From assembly GCA_003154335.1 (NCBI GenBank), contig PMDE01000121.1:3270-10310 (forward strand): a stretch of DNA of 7,041 nucleotides. Reading direction: 5' to 3'. Position numbers and translations under genes: made by a program. Below are positions 1 to 5,644 of the stretch, in pieces (the stretch's first letter is position 1; the number at the start of each line of letters is the position of its first letter). The DNA comes from Methanoregula sp. Lineage in GTDB: Archaea; Halobacteriota; Methanomicrobia; Methanomicrobiales; Methanospirillaceae. The notes beneath the pieces were generated by a model. It ran no database searches and had not been told where the DNA came from. It worked only from the letters and a program-made list of their open reading frames with translations.

Positions 1-141
1 CAGCTCAACCGTGTCGAGGAGAAACGCCTTGTAAAGATCTGCTGCATCGCCCGGGGTGAGGGGAGGGCAGAGACGGGTTTTGACCTTCCCTGGTTCCGGA
101 AATTTTGCCATTACAGCAACGGCAGATCCTGATCGGTTCAT
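1..141 (-). CDS. DUF2064 GT-A-fold transferase, N-terminal part (rSAM/selenodomain-associated transferase 1), cut by the window edge
   Basis: Only the first 47 codons are inside the window; the gene runs off the left edge. The visible protein starts with a beta strand (SAVAVMAKFPEPGKVKTRL, residues 6-24) followed by a helix with LYKAFLLDT (residues 37-44). The MAKxPxPGxVKTRL block is the signature of the DUF2064/TIGR04282 family, nucleotidyltransferase-like GT-A proteins related to CofC; the basic KTRL stretch corresponds to the nucleotide-binding loop of GT-A folds. The exact reaction of the family is not established. The ATG overlaps the stop of the upstream methyltransferase by four bases (ATGA, 138-141), so translational coupling is likely; no strong Shine-Dalgarno site precedes it. 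Members of this family commonly sit beside radical SAM genes and the partner 'transferase 2', which lies 2.6 kb away here. The family call is firm despite the short length; the function is not. Confidence 0.85.
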   Translation of the reverse strand, partial: MNRSGSAVAVMAKFPEPGKVKTRLCPPLTPGDAADLYKAFLLDTVEL

Positions 142-938
142 GTGACCGTCTTTTTCGCAATCCATAACCCGCGTCCGACCTTTCCCTCGTGTGCGGCTTT
201 CTCCCAGAGGACGATCCCCTTTTCGACTGCACCATAGAACTCATCGCCGAACCGCCGGATAATCTCCGGCCTGAGTTCTCCCCTGATCATCACAAGATAC
301 CGGCTGAACTGCAGGGCAAAATCACAGCTCAGATCCTCGTCGACCGTCACCTCCCAGCCGTTTTTTTCCAGCAACCGGGTATATCCTGCCCGGGTCTCAA
401 GGTAGGGAAAGATCATGAATTCGAGGAGCCGGTCGAGTTCTTCATCCGGGATGCCGGGGGTTACGATCCAGTCGGTGAATGCAAGGGTACCCCCGGGTGT
501 TATCACCCTGCCGGCTTCATAGATCAGGCGCTCTTTGTCGGTGACATAGCACCACGCGTCCTGGCCCCAGACAATATCGAAGGAATTTTTCTTAAACGGC
601 AGGTCAAGGGCATTTCCCAGCCGGAAGGTGACCCTACCGTTGAACACGGCTCTAGCTGTCCTCCGGGTTGCCTCCTCAACCATCGCTACCGTGGCATCGA
701 TCCCGGTAACCATGCACCCGAACTCTCCGGCAAGGTGCCGGGCCGGTCCTCCCAGGGCACTGCAGATGTCGAGCACACGGGACTCCTTCCCAATCCCTGC
801 CATCGATGCCAGTTCGCGGGTTGCAGGGGAGCCACCGATATGGATCTCCTCTCCCATCACCATCTCCCAAAGGGTTCCGACTGCCCCCGTATAGGCGTCA
901 CTTATATCGCCGATGCTGATGTTACGCCCGTTGTTCAT
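138..938 (-). CDS. Class I SAM-dependent methyltransferase
   Basis: Cytosolic 266-residue methyltransferase with a Rossmann-type SAM-binding core. Motif I is VLDICSALGG (residues 55-64), the acidic residue ending strand 2 is in GID (79-81), the adenine-side motif is NALDLPF (109-115), strand 4 is DIVWGQDA (121-128) and the post-motif is VITPGGTLAFTDW (145-157). The segment LWEMVMGEEIHIGG (23-36) before the core and the LGGPARHLA helix resemble small-molecule N- or C-methyltransferases of the sarcosine/dimethylglycine and phosphoethanolamine type, so a small-molecule acceptor is more likely than DNA, RNA or protein. The substrate cannot be named. Motif I carries Cys59 and Ala61 where GCG is usual. 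The start is well supported: GGGAG lies six bases upstream, inside the end of the radical SAM gene, which it overlaps by 17 bases. It is the third gene of the leftward operon and probably acts with the radical SAM enzyme and the transferases. Confidence 0.9.
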   Translation of the reverse strand: MNNGRNISIGDISDAYTGAVGTLWEMVMGEEIHIGGSPATRELASMAGIGKESRVLDICSALGGPARHLAGEFGCMVTGIDATVAMVEEATRRTARAVFNGRVTFRLGNALDLPFKKNSFDIVWGQDAWCYVTDKERLIYEAGRVITPGGTLAFTDWIVTPGIPDEELDRLLEFMIFPYLETRAGYTRLLEKNGWEVTVDEDLSCDFALQFSRYLVMIRGELRPEIIRRFGDEFYGAVEKGIVLWEKAAHEGKVGRGLWIAKKTVT

Positions 939-2055
939 GATCTTCTCCCACGAAGCAGTTGGGATCTTCTGCCATGATGTCCCCTGTCATGTAGTATGCA
1001 GTCGCACGGCATCCCCAGCAGACCGGCTGGTTTTTACAGCTGCTGCACCGGTTTGATTCACTGTTTTTACGGAGCGGTATGAAGAGCAGTTCACGGCGGT
1101 GCCTGCTGATGATCTCCTTAAACGATTCATGGTTCACGTTTCCGAAACCCTGCCGGATTACTGAACACGGTGTGACGTCCCCTTCTACCGTGATACAGAC
1201 CATCCCGCCACAATAAAATTTATTGGTGTCCATTGGTCCCATCGAAATATCTGATCCCGGATAGTTCAAATGGTCCCGGATGGCGATGGCGTGCCGGATC
1301 TGTCGACCTGAAGGAATCCATTCCTTATGGTTCGTGCCAAAACCAGCAGAGCAGATTTGGGTCAGGCAGGTCCTGATTCCCTTACCGGCGAAGTACCGGA
1401 TCGTCTGTTCTACATCATTGCCGGCGAGCGGACGAGTAAACGTGATACAGTTGATGATCTCGGCGGGCGTTTTTCCCTCTGTAAGGAGATTCTCAACACC
1501 ACGCAGAATTGCCCGGATCTTCGTGCCCGGTTCCCCGGTATGGAGCAGAGAGTAGATCTTCTCATCCAGGCTGTCAAGATGGACGCTGACAAAACCCCGG
1601 GATGTTACCTCTATAACCTGGCGTGCAACCAGAGGATCAGCCAGCGGGATCCCGCTCGTCCAGATATTATTGATCAGTCCCAAGTCACGGGCTTCTCCTG
1701 CGAGATCGTACCAGTCTTTCCGGCAGAGGGGATCTCCCCCGAGCCAGTCTATTGCCCGGACTCCCTCTGCCGATACCTCGTGGAGGACCCGGCGAATCTC
1801 TGCGGCGGGGATCCCGGCAGAACGCGCGTCCTGCGCCGATGCATAGCAGTACCGGCACCCCCCGGTACAGGAAAGGCAGGATTCGATCTGCACTGAATAG
1901 ACACGGTTATCTTCAAAATACCGTTTGACCCCTGCGTGATCCGGGTGAAAGCACCCCTGAGCGGAGACCCGGCCAGGATCTTCCCGGGCGGGTGCCTGCG
2001 ATGGTCTGTCCATCCGGGGAGAAGAAGCTGGCGGTCCGCATTCCACAGGAGTCAC
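922..2055 (-). CDS. Radical SAM/SPASM domain enzyme
   Basis: 377-residue iron-sulfur enzyme expected to cleave SAM reductively and start radical chemistry on an unknown substrate. The SAM-cluster motif CTGGCRYC (Cys63, Cys67, Cys70) fits CX3CX2C and is followed by Tyr71. GGDPL (106-110) is the GGExP-type SAM-binding strand. The C-terminal SPASM region starts at Cys282 with an exact CX9GX4C (Gly292, Cys297), continues with Cys337, Cys340, Cys346, Cys349 (CX2CX5CX2C) and closes with Cys367 in the AEDPNC block. This is enough to bind auxiliary 4Fe-4S clusters. SPASM relatives act in heme synthesis (AhbC/AhbD, NirJ), peptide modification and sulfatase maturation; nothing here selects one. The start is GTG at 2055, overlapping the upstream stop by four bases (GTGA). 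About 50 residues of low-order, Pro-rich sequence precede the barrel, and ATG at 2013 is an alternative; neither has a clear ribosome binding site. Confidence 0.93.
   Translation of the reverse strand: MTPVECGPPASSPRMDRPSQAPAREDPGRVSAQGCFHPDHAGVKRYFEDNRVYSVQIESCLSCTGGCRYCYASAQDARSAGIPAAEIRRVLHEVSAEGVRAIDWLGGDPLCRKDWYDLAGEARDLGLINNIWTSGIPLADPLVARQVIEVTSRGFVSVHLDSLDEKIYSLLHTGEPGTKIRAILRGVENLLTEGKTPAEIINCITFTRPLAGNDVEQTIRYFAGKGIRTCLTQICSAGFGTNHKEWIPSGRQIRHAIAIRDHLNYPGSDISMGPMDTNKFYCGGMVCITVEGDVTPCSVIRQGFGNVNHESFKEIISRHRRELLFIPLRKNSESNRCSSCKNQPVCWGCRATAYYMTGDIMAEDPNCFVGEDHEQRA
945..949 (-). promoter_or_regulatory. Ribosome binding site of the methyltransferase gene
   Basis: On the minus strand GGGAG is followed by six bases and then ATG at 938. 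It lies within the last codons of the radical SAM gene. It fixes the methyltransferase start and shows that this gene can initiate on its own within the polycistronic message. Confidence 0.7.
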
Positions 2056-2708
2056 TGCCCGAAGATGCCGATCGATGCCAGGGGTACGAGCAGCATCAGG
2101 ACAGACCAGTAAAAGCCTGCCCGTGGGACACTGAATCCGCCGGCGTTTTTCACATATCGTTCAGCAATTGCAAATACCATGAGAACAAGAAGCATCGCAT
2201 TGAAAACGGTTGTCGAATATTCGTGCTCTGCCGGGAGGAATGTAAGATAAGGTGCAGGGTTCATCCACCGTGTCAGGAAAAATATGAGGCTCATATGGGC
2301 GATACCGATATAGGAAAGGACCAGGAGATGGATGTTCAGCCAGAATCCTGCTTTGGCGCCGGGGGTGAGGAGGTGCCGCTTCAGCTGCCACTCAGCCGAT
2401 ACAACAATGAGGATTGCAGCCAGCAATGCCACTTCAATGAGCGTGGTTGTCATCCCCGACCAGAAGGCGAGTTCAGTCGGAATTGTAATAAAGGAAGCGA
2501 TCACTGAGATGATACCTGAGGAAACCGATGGACGGTAAAATCCAATCCCGACAATGACAAGGATGAGAGCAAACCCAAAGTTGTGGGCCCACCGTGTATC
2601 TGCCTGGTACAGGGGGAAGGCAGGGCCGAGCCAGAAGAAAAGCCACGCTACCCCCAACAGGAAAATACCAGTCCCTGCTGTCATCCAGGGCCCGGGTTCG
2701 AATTTCAT
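2052..2708 (-). CDS. Polytopic membrane protein of unknown function, first gene of the operon
   Basis: 218 residues, strongly hydrophobic, with about seven predicted membrane helices near residues 10-29, 43-58, 63-83, 88-105, 122-146, 167-184 and 198-215. I do not recognise the family. Possibly functional polar residues lie within or next to helices: Glu79, Glu92, Glu106, His127 and His138; Arg, Trp and Glu cluster in the loop at 147-164. There is no signal peptide, ATP-binding motif or heme motif. The gene leads the leftward operon, and its stop overlaps the start of the radical SAM gene (GTGA), so co-expression is nearly certain. It may export, import or anchor the pathway product or a lipid-linked intermediate, but that rests on context only. 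The ATG at 2708 lies about 27 bases from the centre of the palindromic TATA element, so the transcript may be almost leaderless; GGGGA ten bases upstream is only a weak ribosome site. Confidence 0.85.
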   Translation of the reverse strand: MKFEPGPWMTAGTGIFLLGVAWLFFWLGPAFPLYQADTRWAHNFGFALILVIVGIGFYRPSVSSGIISVIASFITIPTELAFWSGMTTTLIEVALLAAILIVVSAEWQLKRHLLTPGAKAGFWLNIHLLVLSYIGIAHMSLIFFLTRWMNPAPYLTFLPAEHEYSTTVFNAMLLVLMVFAIAERYVKNAGGFSVPRAGFYWSVLMLLVPLASIGIFGQ

Positions 2709-2728
2709 GGAAGGGAAGTCCCCACATG

Positions 2729-2742
2729 AACGTATATACGTT
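2729..2742. promoter_or_regulatory. Palindromic TATA element shared by the divergent genes
   Basis: AACGTATATACGTT is a perfect 14-bp palindrome in the 78-base spacer between the start codons of the membrane protein (2708, leftward) and the glycosyltransferase (2787, rightward). Its TATATA core reads the same on both strands. Using the usual archaeal distance of about 26 bases from TATA centre to transcription start, leftward transcripts would begin near 2710 (next to the ATG) and rightward transcripts near 2762 (about 25 bases of leader). A single TBP site serving both directions, or a repressor site overlapping the TATA box, would fit. The promoter role is inferred from position. Confidence 0.6.
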
Positions 2743-2786
2743 TGGGTGATGCCTTCCCGGCAGCCGATCGCACAGCGGATTCATCA

Positions 2787-3482
2787 ATGCCCCTAATCTC
2801 GATTATTACTCCGGTGCTGAATGAGGAGAAGGTGATCTTGTCATTTCTCGATCATCTTGCTCTGCTCCAGGGAGCATTCGAACTTATCGTTGTAGACGGA
2901 GGCAGTTCTGACATAACCTGTGATAAAATCCGCCAACGGGCAGGGAATTTCCCTGCACGTCTGGAAATCCTTTCAGATACGAAAGGAAGGAGTTCCCAGA
3001 TGAACGCCGGCGCGGCGGCAGCACAGGGAGAGATCCTCCTCTTCCTTCACGCAGACTGCATGATTCCACCTGATTCCCTCACAGTAATTATTCAGGTATG
3101 CGAAGTGTACGGTGTCTGCGGAGGGGCATTCACCCACAGTTTCGGTAATGCCGGTCCCTTCCACGGGCTCACACGCGACATTATCAATATGCTGGCAAAA
3201 TATTCACGGATTTTTTTTGGGGATTTTGGGATTTTTGTAAAGCGGGATGTCTTTTTCCGGGTGGGCGGATTTGAGATTATCCCCTTCTGTGAGGACCTTG
3301 AATTCTGCCGGTCTGCCCGGCGGTTTGGCAGGATGGTGCAGGTCGAGCGGGTAATTGTGAGTTCTCCGCGAAGGTTCGAGCGGATCGGAAGAATGAAACT
3401 TACCGCAGTATATATTTTTGCAACCCTGCTGAATCTTATCGGGATACGGCCCCTGTTCCTGAAGCGCTATATCGTTGATTGA
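2787..3482 (+). CDS. Family 2 glycosyltransferase (rSAM/selenodomain-associated transferase 2, TIGR04283-like)
   Basis: 231 residues from the preferred ATG. It is a GT-A glycosyltransferase: ISIITPVLNEE (4-14) begins the nucleotide-sugar fold, VDGGSSD (36-42) binds the nucleotide, GRSSQMNAGA (67-76) is the family's hallmark loop, and FLHAD (86-90) stands for the DXD metal motif. GDFGIFVKRD (145-154), FCEDLEF (167-173) and SSPRRFER (192-199) are further conserved blocks. Together they fit TIGR04283, a family named for its association with radical SAM genes. The hydrophobic C-terminus (207-229) may be an amphipathic membrane contact. Donor and acceptor sugars are unknown. An in-frame TTG at 2742 would add 15 residues, but it overlaps the TATA palindrome and precedes the fold, so ATG 2787 is chosen; AGCGGA (2774-2779) is a weak ribosome site. 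It is divergent from the radical SAM operon, whose last gene encodes the partner transferase. Confidence 0.9.
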   Translation: MPLISIITPVLNEEKVILSFLDHLALLQGAFELIVVDGGSSDITCDKIRQRAGNFPARLEILSDTKGRSSQMNAGAAAAQGEILLFLHADCMIPPDSLTVIIQVCEVYGVCGGAFTHSFGNAGPFHGLTRDIINMLAKYSRIFFGDFGIFVKRDVFFRVGGFEIIPFCEDLEFCRSARRFGRMVQVERVIVSSPRRFERIGRMKLTAVYIFATLLNLIGIRPLFLKRYIVD

Positions 3483-3641
3483 GCGTTTCATAGGATCCCC
3501 TGCCTCTCTCCGTTTTTGCGTGAGTTTCGCTTCATACTTCGAAAATCTGATTCACGTCCTGTAAATCACCCCGTTCCGCCGCAGAGCTATACCGTTTCCG
3601 TACCGGCATAACTGCTGGCAAACCCCGGCCGTCGCCTCCCG
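3483..3641. other. Convergent intergenic spacer
   Basis: The glycosyltransferase and the ABM protein end here facing each other. I see no strong stem-loop. The only terminator-like element is a T5 run near 3511-3516 (CGTTTTTGCG). No open reading frame on either strand looks coding. Confidence 0.5.
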
Positions 3642-3953
3642 TCAGACATCCATCGTGATCGATCGCGCTGACAGGACCTCGTAGATCTTCAGCTCTGTCG
3701 GCGCAGCATGCCATGGGGAGGTTTTTGCAAAAAATGCCTGCATATGGGGCTGTGCGAGATGATCATCAAGATGGCGCTGGCTTTCCCATTCTTCAAGAAA
3801 ATGCATGACTGCAGGAGAGGATGCATCAGCAGCCAGCTCGTACCGGGTGCAGCCGTCCTCGCTGCAGACAATGGGTATGATCTTCTGAACTTCCCTCATA
3901 AACTCCCTTTGCCGTTCTGCCACAAGGGTAATCCGTGCATCGACAAGTATCAT
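3642..3953 (-). CDS. ABM (antibiotic biosynthesis monooxygenase) domain protein, YgiN-like
   Basis: 103 residues from ATG 3953, the size of a single ABM domain (dimeric alpha+beta barrel). Family features are strand 1 ILVDARITL (2-10), GCTRYELAAD (34-43), the FLEEWESQRHLDDHL block (52-66) with Trp56 and His65, PHMQAF (69-74) and the last strand ELKIYEVL (87-94). Relatives act as cofactor-free quinol or heme-degrading monooxygenases, but many only bind small molecules; the reaction here is unknown, and oxygen-dependent chemistry would be odd in an anaerobe. Two starts compete. ATG 3953 begins just before strand 1, has GGAG three bases upstream and a TATA-like site 38 bases upstream. ATG 4034 adds 27 residues outside the fold but has a better-spaced GAGGGG. 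I prefer 3953. The gene stands alone, convergent with the glycosyltransferase. Confidence 0.82.
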   Translation of the reverse strand: MILVDARITLVAERQREFMREVQKIIPIVCSEDGCTRYELAADASSPAVMHFLEEWESQRHLDDHLAQPHMQAFFAKTSPWHAAPTELKIYEVLSARSITMDV

Positions 3954-3987
3954 GATCTCCAAATCCTTCGGAAAATCCGGGTTATCG

Positions 3988-3996
3988 GTATAATTT
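3988..3996 (-). promoter_or_regulatory. Candidate TATA promoter of the ABM gene
   Basis: The minus strand reads GGAAATTATAC, an archaeal BRE/TATA-like element centred near 3991. Transcription would start near 3965, about 12 bases before ATG 3953 and just ahead of GGAG. If real, ATG 4034 lies outside the message from this promoter. Confidence 0.4.
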
Positions 3997-4067
3997 CCGC
4001 CATATTCTCTTTTCGCCGGACACTGTCTGATCATGTTTTCCCCTCATTTAATCCTTGCTTCTCATGC

Positions 4068-4091
4068 TGTTCCTGTCAGGACAGGGAAACA
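4068..4091. repeat. Imperfect inverted repeat upstream of the ABM gene
   Basis: CCTGTC AG GACAGG forms a 14-base symmetrical core at 4072-4085, flanked by TGTT on the left and AACA on the right after a two-base bulge. The two-base centre suits a DNA operator better than an RNA hairpin. It lies 38 bases upstream of ATG 4034 and about 120 upstream of ATG 3953, so any control of the ABM gene is a guess. Confidence 0.35.
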
Positions 4092-4250
4092 GAAAAATTC
4101 AGGAGGGGCTGTCAGGAAAAACCGATCCAGCAGGGATCAAAAGAATCCTGTTTTCCTAGTTATCCTGCCAAAGTCCACCCTCCCGGCTCGCTCCCCTTCA
4201 TTCCCGGAACCAGTTCCCCGGATCTCCGCAGTGGACCGGTTCGAAATGCA

Positions 4251-4272
4251 GAGAGCCCGGGCCGGGCTTCTC
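4251..4272. repeat. GC-rich hairpin
   Basis: GAGAGCCCG (4251-4259) pairs with CGGGC (4263-4267) and TCTC (4269-4272), with one bulged T at 4268 and a three-base loop. This is a nine-pair stem. No T-run follows on either strand, so it is not a standard terminator. Confidence 0.45.
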
Positions 4273-4661
4273 CACTCCCTGAGTAGCTCTCGGGGTCATT
4301 CAGAAAATGCCGGATTGCACATCCTGTTTAGATCATATAATGGATTGTGACTGGTGATTCTCCGGAAAAATTATACGGGAAAAAGGATCATTTCAGTACC
4401 GGGATGGTTGGGATGTAACGGAGCTGTTCGATCCCCCCGGATAAGCCACGGCTTTTATCAGTTTCAGAACAATTTACTTCCCGAGACCGGTGAAGGGCAA
4501 GATCCTCGCGCACGATTCATACAAAATCCAGCCAACCGGGCACAATTGGGAGTATTCCGAAACCTGAGGCTGATTTTTCGTAAATGAGCGATATTCCGGT
4601 AGTCATGATCCCTTATGAGGGGAAGCCTTCGATGGAGGGATAACAGGTAAAAGAGTATATT

Positions 4662-4675
4662 TCCTGGTACCAGGA
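4662..4675. repeat. Perfect 14-bp palindrome
   Basis: TCCTGGTACCAGGA reads the same on both strands. It directly follows GAGTATATT (4653-4661), so it could be an operator at a promoter. A related but less symmetrical CCTGGTCCACAGG lies at 4713-4725, on the other side of the terminator. Confidence 0.5.
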
Positions 4676-4686
4676 GTGAATTTCAG

Positions 4687-4706
4687 ACCCTAAAAGGGGT
4701 TTTTTT
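4687..4706 (+). terminator. Intrinsic-type terminator reading rightwards
   Basis: ACCC (4687-4690) pairs with GGGT (4697-4700), alternatively CCCT with AGGG, and a run of seven T follows at 4700-4706. The T-run is on the plus strand, so it would end rightward transcripts from the upstream non-coding stretch, not the leftward PAS gene that ends at 4738. Confidence 0.5.
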
Positions 4707-4737
4707 CATATCCCTGGTCCACAGGCCTCCAGACTTT

Positions 4738-5598
4738 TCACTCGGTAAGAAACTTTTCTGTAGCCGCGGAGATCTCCCCGAAACTGTTAACAATCGTTTT
4801 GTTCAGATCGATGATATTCTGTCGTATCTGCTCCATATTTTTTGTCTGCAGCGTCAGCTGGGGGACTACCCGTGTAATGTCGCGCTCACCGCCTTCAATC
4901 TCCCGGACTACGGCAGTCAGATTCTCGAAAACTATTTCAACCGGTGGTTTAAGTCGCATGGCAGCTTCCCTGACATACGAGAGGTAGCGCTCATTGCTGG
5001 CTACCAGGGCGGCCTCGGCAATTTTTATATCGGTAATATCCCTGTTGCAGCTCCTGCGACCAAGGAATTTTCCCCCGACACTGTAAATCGGCTGGGAAAT
5101 ATGGGCAAACCAGCGGACCAGGCCGTCCCGGCGGGTGATCCTGAATTCAATGATCTCCGGCGCTGGAGAGGTAAACCCCCTGCCCATGTGGGTGGTATAT
5201 GTTCCCTTGTCTTCGGGAAAAATTATGTCTGTGAAAAGGGTTGGGTTTTTGTAGAACTCGTCTGGAGTGTAACCGGTAATCCGCTCACAAGACGGGGTCA
5301 TGTACACAAAAGAACTATCCGGTGCGATCCAGTATTCCCAGTCATAGGTGAAATCCGCAACAATGCGGAACTTCTCCTCAAGGTTTTTTAATGCCCGCAG
5401 TGGGAAATATACGACGATAACAGCGCTGGCCCCGGCAAAGACCACCGTTAAAAAGACCGCCTGCCATTGTGGTATACCCGGCCGGTAGGCAAGTAATGTA
5501 AGTTCAAATACTGCCATAAAGGAAAAAATTCCCATAAACACCATGGCCAGAACGATGCCAGGCCGGTCACTGAGATTTCGCTTCCAGATATTCTCCAT
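4738..5598 (-). CDS. Membrane-anchored PAS sensor protein with a degenerate kinase-like C-terminus
   Basis: 286 residues from ATG 5598. Two membrane helices (14-38 and 45-67) are joined by a loop of about six residues, so there is no sizeable external sensor domain and the PAS domain faces the cytoplasm. The PAS domain spans about 72-192: DWEYWIAPDSSFVYMTPSCERITGYTPDEF is its N-terminal half, and FRITRRDGLVRWFAHISQPIYS with GRRSCNRDITD is the PAC end. Residues 193-286 are helical; MRLKPPV (214-220) mirrors the HELRTPL H-box of histidine kinases but has Met for the phospho-accepting His, and no ATPase domain follows. It probably signals by dimer contact with another protein; the ligand is unknown. 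ATG 5598 is chosen over ATG 5673 because AGGGTG lies six bases upstream and a TATA element sits at 5635-5644, inside the longer frame. Confidence 0.85.
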   Translation of the reverse strand: MENIWKRNLSDRPGIVLAMVFMGIFSFMAVFELTLLAYRPGIPQWQAVFLTVVFAGASAVIVVYFPLRALKNLEEKFRIVADFTYDWEYWIAPDSSFVYMTPSCERITGYTPDEFYKNPTLFTDIIFPEDKGTYTTHMGRGFTSPAPEIIEFRITRRDGLVRWFAHISQPIYSVGGKFLGRRSCNRDITDIKIAEAALVASNERYLSYVREAAMRLKPPVEIVFENLTAVVREIEGGERDITRVVPQLTLQTKNMEQIRQNIIDLNKTIVNSFGEISAATEKFLTE

Positions 5599-5604
5599 GA
5601 ATTG

Positions 5605-5610
5605 CACCCT
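5605..5610 (-). promoter_or_regulatory. Ribosome binding site deciding the PAS gene start
   Basis: On the minus strand AGGGTG is followed by six bases and ATG 5598. No such site precedes the longer-frame ATGs at 5673 or 5664. Confidence 0.65.
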
Positions 5611-5634
5611 GCTTATCAAACCGGAAACTAGCCG

Positions 5635-5644
5635 ATTAATTAAA
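5635..5644 (-). promoter_or_regulatory. TATA promoter of the PAS sensor gene
   Basis: The minus strand reads TTTAATTAAT, centred near 5640. Transcription would start near 5614, leaving a leader of about 15 bases that contains the AGGGTG site. The spacing is typical for archaea. Confidence 0.55.

Larger units (their letters stand above)
4035..4737. other. Non-coding stretch of about 700 bases with hairpins and a terminator
   Basis: I see no convincing gene. Frames on the plus strand at 4033-4350 and 4354-4587 are rich in Ser, Arg and Pro and lack domains or ribosome sites. Structures present are an imperfect inverted repeat (4068-4091), a GC-rich hairpin (4251-4272), a TATA-like CATATAAT (4334-4341), a small CCCT/AGGG hairpin (4610-4621), a 14-bp palindrome (4662-4675) and a T-run terminator (4687-4706). 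It may hold a small RNA or a decayed gene. Confidence 0.5.

Noticed and set aside
189..977. 262-codon plus-strand frame across the methyltransferase
   Set aside because: It is antisense to a gene with full SAM-binding motifs, and its protein is Pro/Gly/Cys-rich without a domain.
1327..1896. 189-codon plus-strand frame across the radical SAM gene
   Set aside because: Antisense to a gene with clear radical SAM and SPASM motifs; no ribosome site or domain.
1992..2507. 171-codon plus-strand frame across the membrane protein gene
   Set aside because: Cys- and Glu-rich mirror of a hydrophobic coding strand; it has no recognisable features.
2742..2786. Upstream TTG start for the glycosyltransferase
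   Set aside because: It lies at the edge of the TATA palindrome and would add 15 residues before the first strand of the fold.
4428..4440. tRNA-like T-loop (GTTCGATCC)
   Set aside because: The flanking bases do not pair as a T stem and no anticodon or acceptor stem is found. A second TTCGAA at 4240-4245 fails the same test.
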